NCBI GenBank assembly: GCA_964647785.1
Contig: CAZYJD010000120.1
Location: 1 to 5,099, forward strand
From: CAZYJD01 sp964647785
GTDB taxonomy: Bacteria; Bacteroidota; Bacteroidia; NS11-12g; UBA9320
DNA: 5,099 nucleotides
Direction of reading: 5' to 3'
This document shows, piece after piece, positions 1-5,099 of this stretch. A program made the position numbers and the translations under genes. Position 1 is the stretch's first letter. Each line of letters begins with the position of its first letter. The notes under the pieces are model-generated. The model worked only from the letters and a program-made list of their open reading frames with translations. It had not been told where the DNA came from and did no database searches.

Positions 1-3000
1 TGGAATTTGTCAGGTATGCGATTTAAATGAGCAACCAGAGAATCTCGGTATTCTTGAATTGATGTGTTGAATTGATACATGCCTGAATAGGCTCCTTTAT
101 CGTAATAAGGGTTGCCCGATAGCCATGGATACCCATATGAGACGGCATCGGTAGGTTGTTTTAAAGCAAAAGGACTCGGGTAAATAAATCTATTCTCATT
201 GATAGGGTCTAGAGCTAATACCCATATACCAATGCCATTAAAAGTTCCGAGATGGACTCTGGGGCCGCCCATTCGGATACTTCTTGCAGACCGGCCCAAA
301 CCTCCGTAGGTGTCAAAAGCATATGTTTCAGAAAGTATATTCCCAAACTCAAACTTCTTCGAAGCTGAATCAATGAAAAGATCTTCCATGACACCTGATT
401 CAAATGATTTTGGGTTGTTCTGAGCAAAGCCTCCCTCAGAATCATAAATGAATGCAAACTGGCTGCTCTCAAATACGGGCTCCTCATCGTTGATGGAGGC
501 GCGCCAATAATAGTCAATGCTATCAATTGGTAACAGAGAAAAGGATGCAGTGATGATGAAATCTCCTTGCGTCCTTTGTGTCTTTAGAAAAGCGCTGTTG
601 AAGTCAGGGGTGGTATCCAGTTGGAAGATGATTTCTCGTTCGTTTGAACTCAGATCATCCAATTGCACTTTGAGTTCCACTTGGGTGTTGCTTACAATTT
701 GGTTTCTTTGAGGGGAGATGATTTGTATGCCTTCTGTGGGAAGAAAGAATTGATAAGATAAGCGGTTGTTGCTTTCGCCTTCAGGACCGAATTCGCCTAT
801 TTCATTCAAGGGGTCCAACTCAATTAGCAAATTATTCACACCTTTAAAATCCTGATTAGGTGGTAAGCTAAATCTTAACAAATTGGTGAATTTGTCGGGA
901 ATGATTTGGAATAATGTTGTTTCCTCTTGGCCATTGAATGATTTTCTATGAACTTTTACTTCCAATGTGTCTTCGTAGAATTTTCCCTGATTCAATATGG
1001 AAACTTCTATTTCAATATTGTCTTTGGAGCTGCGATTGCTCAGATTGTTTTTTACCGCATTCTTCGATGGGAATGTGAAGTCTGGCTCAGTTGGGGTGTA
1101 TATAAGAAGGGCTGGATCTCCGTGATATAAATATTGTGCACACATTGCACGGTTGTAAGGATTATTGGGTTTGGCGTAATTAGCCATGGCTTTTTCAACT
1201 GCCTGCCCAACCGACATGCCATAACTCTTTAGCAATAATTCATCGTAAAAAATTCTTGAGTAATTGGCCAATTCACTGGTGAATCCAAAGCTGGAACCGG
1301 CAAGCCAACCCAATGCTCCTTTATTTTCTGTGAATAGAAACCCCTCTGCTAAGCTCGAAATTTCGAATGTATTGCCCAGCACGCAGCCATTAAAATGGAA
1401 AAAAGGGGTTTTCCCATAATTGTCGTACTGTTGAACATCTCCGATGTCCAACTCAAGAATCAATGCACTTCCATGACCAAAATAAGTCATGATTGAAACC
1501 CCTTTATTGACTTCATTGATTATAATTTCGGTCAAGCTTTTATCAATTTCAGATACTTCCTTGGTAATGGTGCGCACTTGCCCGTTGAATGAGTCTGCCT
1601 CAACCCTATTTGCTACATTTTTGAGATAAGATTGAAATGTTGAACTTTCTGCCTGATTTAAGCCACCTACAAGGTGTAAAACTTGTTTGCCCCAACTTAA
1701 AGTCTGCTTCAGATTTTGATCCCATGCCTTCAATTTCTCCAAATAGTGTGAAATATCTGTATTATTTTTTGCGGGCAGGCGGCCTACTGCACACGTGGCT
1801 ACAATGTTTGAAACATCAGGATTGATGGCGAGAAGATAATCAGATGCCGGTATGCCAAATGTGGGCACCAGATCCGCGAGGTTCCGATTGATGGCATTGG
1901 TTGTAATGCGTGAATAAAGTTGTCCGCGACCCAACAACAACAAGTATTCGGGGGCATTCGATTGCTGTTGGTTGATTTTTAAATTCAGTCGTCTGATTGC
2001 CAAGGGGTGATGAATGCCATAATAAAATTGATCATACAATTGATCGGCATGGGCCACCAATACATCATACTGACCACCCGCACTGCTTTCCCTGTATGAT
2101 TTATATGCCTGAGCTCCACTATCAAGCGAACTGTGGCTGATGATGATGTAGTTATGATTGGTTTGAGAAAAATCGTATTCAACAAATGAAACCGAACGAA
2201 TGTCGCTTATATCCGGAACTCTTGCACTATCGGCAATGATTACCAAACCGGCTTGTGTCGCACTTCTTTTGTATCTTAACACACTGTTGTTCAGTTCGCA
2301 GTACAATTTTTCTTTGGTCAACCAATCGATAACCATCGGGGTGGTATTTGTGCTGAGATAGTTCTTCCATTCATAAAAATTGTTACCTGTTCCGGCTTCA
2401 TATATCTTAAGGGCAGATTGTTCTAAATCGAATTTCCTCGGATAGCTCAGTTTAATCAGTGACACCGCATGCCTACCCTTGGCGCCGAATATGGATCGAA
2501 AATTAAAGCGCGTTGTGTTCCCTATGGCATTCGCCGGGATGTTTATGTCTTCAAACTCCAGCCTGCTGTACCCTCGGTGTTTCTGGGTGGCCAGAACACG
2601 AAGCGTATTGCCCCATCCCACGCTGACTTCAAATTCGTGGTTGTTACCTTCCGGGTCAAAATCACCGGGATTGGTGGGATCGCTTTTACCATAAGCCAGC
2701 ACATAAGCGGTAGCTTGAGGCCCAGTGGCGTCATAAAAAGGTGTTTGCAATGAATACGACCGATAGCCCCCGGTGACATTTGAGCTCATCCAGCCCTCCC
2801 CATCCGTGTATTCACTGTAAAAGCCAAGATCCGCAAAAGGGGCTCCGTCAAACCACTGATTCCTAAACCACATGACCTCTTCATGCATGTACCAAGGGGC
2901 TGCGGTCAAACCATTGAAGTCTTGTGGTGCCTGTTTTGTAATTCTTTTACCTGTGCTGTTGTTGTTCCAGGTGATGAAATAAACGGAGCTGTCTTGGTAA

Positions 3001-3365
3001 AGGCTCATGTACGCATGTGGCTGCTCATTTGGGCTTCGATACAATTCTGTGTCAAGCTTTCCATCGTTGTAGGTGCCATAAAACAACATGTAATCTCCGG
3101 GGTCAAAGCCGCCATCATCTTGCCCTTCCACCCATATGTGTTGTTCTTCACCTCTCCAGAATATCTGAAGGCCTCTTGGATCGATGCTGCTGAGTGGCAG
3201 GCCTGCATTCTTCAAACTTTCATAACTCAGGCGATACAAACCCTCTTCGCCGATCTGAAATTTATAGTATTGTTGTTCAAAGTTGATCCACTCATCGCCG
3301 AATATCTGTGCCTGAGAAGTGAATGTCGATAGCAAACAAAAAAGCAGAATAAATGGCAGCCTCAT
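1..3365 (-). CDS. C25 (gingipain-family) cysteine protease, PorU2-like T9SS sortase candidate; C-terminus beyond left edge
   Basis: Seen: one open frame of 1,121 full codons with no stop, leaving the window at base 1. Numbering is from the Met at 3365. Residues 1-19 form a Sec signal peptide (MRLPFILLFCLLSTFTSQA), likely cut before Q20. Residues 23-200 resemble the PorU N-terminal region, with YYKFQIGEEGLYRLSY and then a DPGDYMLFYG motif. The C25 domain spans about 405-758. It shows EYLLLLGRG, D509, GRLPA (528-532), the catalytic His in FGHGS (H631) and the catalytic Cys in FNGC (C661), spaced much as in gingipains. A CARDB-like module starts near 760, with an acidic NEIGEFGPEGESNN stretch near 854. 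An Ig/Fn3-like module with YYWRA (W954) follows, then another domain from about 1035. Known: C25 proteins include gingipains and PorU, the outer-membrane sortase that removes T9SS sorting domains. Inferred: the NGC context and the CARDB-like module favour a PorU2-like protein over PorU. It could instead be a secreted C25 protease exported by T9SS; the missing C-terminus would decide. An in-frame ATG at 3395 would add ten residues. Confidence 0.88.
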   Translation of the reverse strand, partial: MRLPFILLFCLLSTFTSQAQIFGDEWINFEQQYYKFQIGEEGLYRLSYESLKNAGLPLSSIDPRGLQIFWRGEEQHIWVEGQDDGGFDPGDYMLFYGTYNDGKLDTELYRSPNEQPHAYMSLYQDSSVYFITWNNNSTGKRITKQAPQDFNGLTAAPWYMHEEVMWFRNQWFDGAPFADLGFYSEYTDGEGWMSSNVTGGYRSYSLQTPFYDATGPQATAYVLAYGKSDPTNPGDFDPEGNNHEFEVSVGWGNTLRVLATQKHRGYSRLEFEDINIPANAIGNTTRFNFRSIFGAKGRHAVSLIKLSYPRKFDLEQSALKIYEAGTGNNFYEWKNYLSTNTTPMVIDWLTKEKLYCELNNSVLRYKRSATQAGLVIIADSARVPDISDIRSVSFVEYDFSQTNHNYIIISHSSLDSGAQAYKSYRESSAGGQYDVLVAHADQLYDQFYYGIHHPLAIRRLNLKINQQQSNAPEYLLLLGRGQLYSRITTNAINRNLADLVPTFGIPASDYLLAINPDVSNIVATCAVGRLPAKNNTDISHYLEKLKAWDQNLKQTLSWGKQVLHLVGGLNQAESSTFQSYLKNVANRVEADSFNGQVRTITKEVSEIDKSLTEIIINEVNKGVSIMTYFGHGSALILELDIGDVQQYDNYGKTPFFHFNGCVLGNTFEISSLAEGFLFTENKGALGWLAGSSFGFTSELANYSRIFYDELLLKSYGMSVGQAVEKAMANYAKPNNPYNRAMCAQYLYHGDPALLIYTPTEPDFTFPSKNAVKNNLSNRSSKDNIEIEVSILNQGKFYEDTLEVKVHRKSFNGQEETTLFQIIPDKFTNLLRFSLPPNQDFKGVNNLLIELDPLNEIGEFGPEGESNNRLSYQFFLPTEGIQIISPQRNQIVSNTQVELKVQLDDLSSNEREIIFQLDTTPDFNSAFLKTQRTQGDFIITASFSLLPIDSIDYYWRASINDEEPVFESSQFAFIYDSEGGFAQNNPKSFESGVMEDLFIDSASKKFEFGNILSETYAFDTYGGLGRSARSIRMGGPRVHLGTFNGIGIWVLALDPINENRFIYPSPFALKQPTDAVSYGYPWLSGNPYYDKGAYSGMYQFNTSIQEYRDSLVAHLNRIPDKF

Positions 3366-3420
3366 AGAAGTCGTTGATCTGAGAAAGTGAAACATTTTAA
3401 TGCTGTACGTGAACAATTTT

Positions 3421-3453
3421 CAAATATAGAAATAAGAAATCTGTCTGTGTCAG
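3421..3453 (-). promoter_or_regulatory. Bacteroidota-type promoter for the C25 protease gene
   Basis: On the minus strand, TATATTTG (3428 to 3421) matches the Bacteroidota -7 consensus TAnnTTTG exactly. CTGACA (3453 to 3448) lies 19 bases upstream and serves as a plausible -33 element. Transcription would begin near 3414, about 20 bases before the ATG at 3395 and about 50 before the ATG at 3365. The match is by consensus only. Confidence 0.5.
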
Positions 3454-3480
3454 GTTTTAGTTTATTGAACAAAGCAGCCG

Positions 3481-3488
3481 TAAATTTG
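3481..3488 (+). promoter_or_regulatory. Bacteroidota-type -7 box for the scoAB operon
   Basis: TAAATTTG matches the TAnnTTTG -7 consensus and ends 19 bases before the scoA ATG, which implies a very short leader. No clear -33 TTTG/TTG element sits at the usual 19-21 base spacing: the nearest TTG (3465-3467) is too close, and the T-run at 3455-3458 is slightly too far. The call therefore rests on the -7 box and its position. Confidence 0.42.
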
Positions 3489-3507
3489 TGGTCAAACTTT
3501 AGGAAAT

Positions 3508-4212
3508 ATGAACAAAGTGCTAGCAAATGCTGAGGAGGCGGTGTCGGACATTCAAGATGGGATGACCCTTATGCTCGGTGGATTTGGATTGTGTGGAATA
3601 CCTGAAAATTGCATTGCAGCCCTGGTTAAAAAGGGCGTTAAAAATCTCACCTGTATCAGCAACAATGCCGGGGTGGATGATTTCGGGATTGGTCTGATGC
3701 TGCAGCATCGGCAGGTGAAGAAAATGATCAGCAGTTATGTGGGAGAAAACGATGAGTTTGAAAGGCAGTTGCTCAGTGGCGAACTAGAGGTTGAGCTCAT
3801 TCCTCAGGGCACCCTCGCCGAAAGATGTCGTGCCGCGGGCGCAGGCATTCCTGCATTCTACACACCAGCCGGTTACGGCACCGAAGTGGCTGAAGGTAAA
3901 GAAAGCCGAGCGTTCAACGGTAAAATGTACCTGTTGGAAAAGGCTTTTGATGCAGACTATGCCATTGTAAAGGCTTGGAAAGGTGACCGACATGGAAATC
4001 TAATATTCAAGGATACCGCCCGAAACTTCAATCCCATGATGGCCATGGCGGGTAAGATCACCATTGCTGAGGTGGAAGAATTGGTGGAGCCGGGTGAATT
4101 GGATCCGAATTTCATCCATACCCCCGGGATTTTTGTGAACCATATTTTTCAGGGAGAAAATTATGAGAAGCGGATAGAACAGCGAACAGTGAGAACACGA
4201 AATACAAAATAG
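3508..4212 (+). CDS. scoA: 3-oxoacid (succinyl-CoA:acetoacetate) CoA-transferase subunit A
   Basis: Alpha subunit of the cytosolic heteromeric CoA-transferase that moves CoA from succinyl-CoA to acetoacetate, giving acetoacetyl-CoA and succinate (ketone-body, butyrate and leucine catabolism). The 234-residue length is normal for ScoA/AtoD. Seen: residues 17-32 match the family-I CoA-transferase signature, D-G-x2-three hydrophobics-G-G-F-x3-G-x-P, here ending in GGFGLCGIP. Further family stretches are SNNAGVDDFGIG (51-62), IPQGTLAER (98-106), a YTPAGYGT loop (118-125), AWKGDRHGNL (156-165), TARNFNPMMA (170-179) and the C-terminal NYEKRIEQRTVR. The start is firm: an in-frame TAA lies at 3481-3483 with no other ATG, GTG or TTG before 3508. 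A short AGGA (3501-3504) is only three bases from the ATG. It heads a tight operon with scoB. Acetoacetate is the most likely acceptor, but close relatives use other 3-oxoacids or short-chain fatty acids (AtoD), so the exact substrate is inferred. Confidence 0.95.
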   Translation: MNKVLANAEEAVSDIQDGMTLMLGGFGLCGIPENCIAALVKKGVKNLTCISNNAGVDDFGIGLMLQHRQVKKMISSYVGENDEFERQLLSGELEVELIPQGTLAERCRAAGAGIPAFYTPAGYGTEVAEGKESRAFNGKMYLLEKAFDADYAIVKAWKGDRHGNLIFKDTARNFNPMMAMAGKITIAEVEELVEPGELDPNFIHTPGIFVNHIFQGENYEKRIEQRTVRTRNTK

Positions 4213-4213
4213 A

Positions 4214-4870
4214 ATGCTCGACAAATATCAAATCGCACAACGAATTGCCCTGGAGCTTCAGGATGGCTACTACGTAAATCTGGGCATAGGAATCCCAACC
4301 TTGGTTGCAAACTACATCCCTGATGGAATAGAAGTGGTTTTGCAATCGGAAAACGGTTTATTGGGCATGGGCCCTTTTCCTTATGAGGGAGAAGAAGATG
4401 CCGATCTGATCAATGCAGGTAAGCAAACGGTCACAACCCTCCCTGGATCATCTATATTCGATTCGGCGACCAGTTTCGGAATGATTAGAAGTGGCCGCGT
4501 GGATCTAACGGTTTTGGGGGCCATGGAGGTGAATGATCGGGGCGATATAGCCAATTGGAAAATACCGGGTAAGATGGTGAAAGGGATGGGTGGAGCCATG
4601 GATTTGGTTGCTTCTGCAAAAAATATCATTGTAGCAATGATGCACACGAACAAAGCAGGTGATTCGAAGCTACTCAAAGAATTAAGTTTACCGGTAACTG
4701 GTTTGGGATGTGTGAAAAAAGTTGTTTCAAATTTGGGCGTTTTTGAAATCACCGAACGCGGTTTTGAATTGATGGAAAGGGCTCCTGGTATTTCAGTGGA
4801 AGAAATTCAAAATGCCACGGATGGCCGATTGATGGTGGAAGGAGAAATTCCGGAAATTAAACTGAGCTGA
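4214..4870 (+). CDS. scoB: 3-oxoacid (succinyl-CoA:acetoacetate) CoA-transferase subunit B
   Basis: Beta subunit, which pairs with the product of the preceding gene and carries the catalytic glutamate that forms the enzyme-CoA thioester intermediate. Seen: 218 residues, full length for ScoB/AtoA. GIGIPTLVANYIP lies at 24-36. The catalytic signature LQSENGLLG at 43-51 matches the family pattern [LF]-[HQ]-S-E-N-G-x-x-G, with Glu46 as the expected nucleophile, followed by MGPFP. GAMEVNDRGDIANW and the glycine-rich KMVKGMGGAMDL are also characteristic. The ATG lies one base after the scoA stop codon, with no clear Shine-Dalgarno sequence, so translation is probably coupled to scoA. The A-rich end of scoA (ACGAAATACAAAATAG) may help initiation. 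All visible family-defining residues are intact, so I expect an active enzyme with ScoA. Substrate choice (acetoacetate against another 3-oxoacid) cannot be read from the sequence alone. Confidence 0.95.
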   Translation: MLDKYQIAQRIALELQDGYYVNLGIGIPTLVANYIPDGIEVVLQSENGLLGMGPFPYEGEEDADLINAGKQTVTTLPGSSIFDSATSFGMIRSGRVDLTVLGAMEVNDRGDIANWKIPGKMVKGMGGAMDLVASAKNIIVAMMHTNKAGDSKLLKELSLPVTGLGCVKKVVSNLGVFEITERGFELMERAPGISVEEIQNATDGRLMVEGEIPEIKLS

Positions 4871-4874
4871 GTTC

Positions 4875-5099
4875 ATGTCAATCGTTTACCTCATATTGCT
4901 TGTTTTTATTGTATTCATTTTGGTGCGTTGGGCATTTGGCATCATGAAATCTTTGCTGGTGAGTGTGCTCGTATTGGGGGTGAGTTTGTTGGTCCTTTAT
5001 TTTGGAGGAATTGGCCCCTTTGAAGAAAAAAACATAGCGATGCAACAAATTCTGAGCTCGTATTGTGAAAAAGGCGATGAAGAAAGTCTCTGGAAATGC
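4875..5099 (+). CDS. Small membrane protein of unknown function, C-terminus beyond right edge
   Basis: I do not recognise this gene. Seen: 75 codons open to the window edge, starting at an ATG four bases after the scoB stop. The N-terminus is strongly hydrophobic, with two likely membrane helices at about residues 3-19 and 25-44. They are separated by a short stretch with R18 and K25, and followed by a GGIGP turn. From residue 50 the chain becomes polar and charged (EEKNIAMQQIL, then SSYCEKGDEESLWKC) and contains two cysteines, C64 and C75. The basic residues between the helices suggest a cytoplasmic loop with both termini outside; this topology is inferred, and C64 and C75 could then form a disulfide. 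The four-base spacing implies co-transcription with scoAB, but that alone says nothing about function. There is no strong ribosome binding site, only a weak GAG/TGAG stretch within the scoB end. Confidence 0.7.
   Translation, partial: MSIVYLILLVFIVFILVRWAFGIMKSLLVSVLVLGVSLLVLYFGGIGPFEEKNIAMQQILSSYCEKGDEESLWKC

Noticed and set aside
215..526. A 103-codon minus-strand open frame
   Set aside because: It overlaps the C25 protein in a different frame of the same strand. The continuous 1,121-codon frame explains this DNA, and the short frame has no family features.
1934..1944. Short AAC/TTG triplet run (AACAACAACAA)
   Set aside because: It encodes a leucine run (EYLLLLG) in a buried strand of the C25 domain, so it is ordinary codon use and not a functional repeat.
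2469..2753. Two overlapping plus-strand frames and a minus-strand frame around 2470-2780
   Set aside because: All three are out of frame with the C25 gene and lack motifs. The region is simply somewhat richer in G and C, which reduces chance stops.
2883..3332. A 149-codon open frame on the plus strand, the longest on that strand within the left two thirds
   Set aside because: It lies fully antisense to the C25 protease frame, which has a signal peptide and family motifs. Its own translation shows no recognisable domain and no credible start context.
4381..4752. A 123-codon minus-strand frame inside scoB
   Set aside because: It is antisense to scoB, whose catalytic SENG motif and full family length are clear.
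4871..4874. Possible terminator between scoB and the following gene
   Set aside because: Only four bases separate the genes and no stem-loop with a T-run is visible.

Overview
The window most likely comes from a member of the Bacteroidota (Flavobacteriia- or Cytophagia-like). Three things point that way: a large gingipain-family (C25) secreted protein of the kind tied to the type IX secretion system (T9SS), Bacteroidota-type TAnnTTTG promoter elements, and A-rich or very weak ribosome binding sites. The phylum call is inferred from these traits; I cannot place it to genus.

Region 1 (bases 1-3365, minus strand) is one uninterrupted reading frame of at least 1,121 codons that runs off the left edge, so its C-terminus is not visible. 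It encodes a secreted protein with a Sec signal peptide, a PorU-type N-terminal region, a C25 cysteine-protease domain with a visible His631/Cys661 pair, and at least two beta-rich Ig/CARDB-like modules plus a further domain. The sequence around the dyad fits PorU2-like proteins better than PorU itself. All other open frames in this stretch, on either strand, are shadows of this gene.

Region 2 (3366-3507) is a short divergent intergenic region. It carries a TAnnTTTG-type -7 box in each direction, one for the protease gene and one for the operon to the right.

Region 3 (3508-5099, plus strand) is a compact operon. It holds scoA and scoB, the two subunits of a 3-oxoacid (succinyl-CoA:acetoacetate) CoA-transferase, separated by one base. 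Four bases after scoB begins a small membrane protein of unknown function that runs off the right edge. The two subunits together transfer CoA between succinate and acetoacetate, which links ketone-body or leucine breakdown to the TCA cycle. There is no evident functional link between the protease and the CoA-transferase operon beyond the shared divergent promoter region.

I see no RNA gene, mobile element, CRISPR array, tRNA or convincing terminator in the window.
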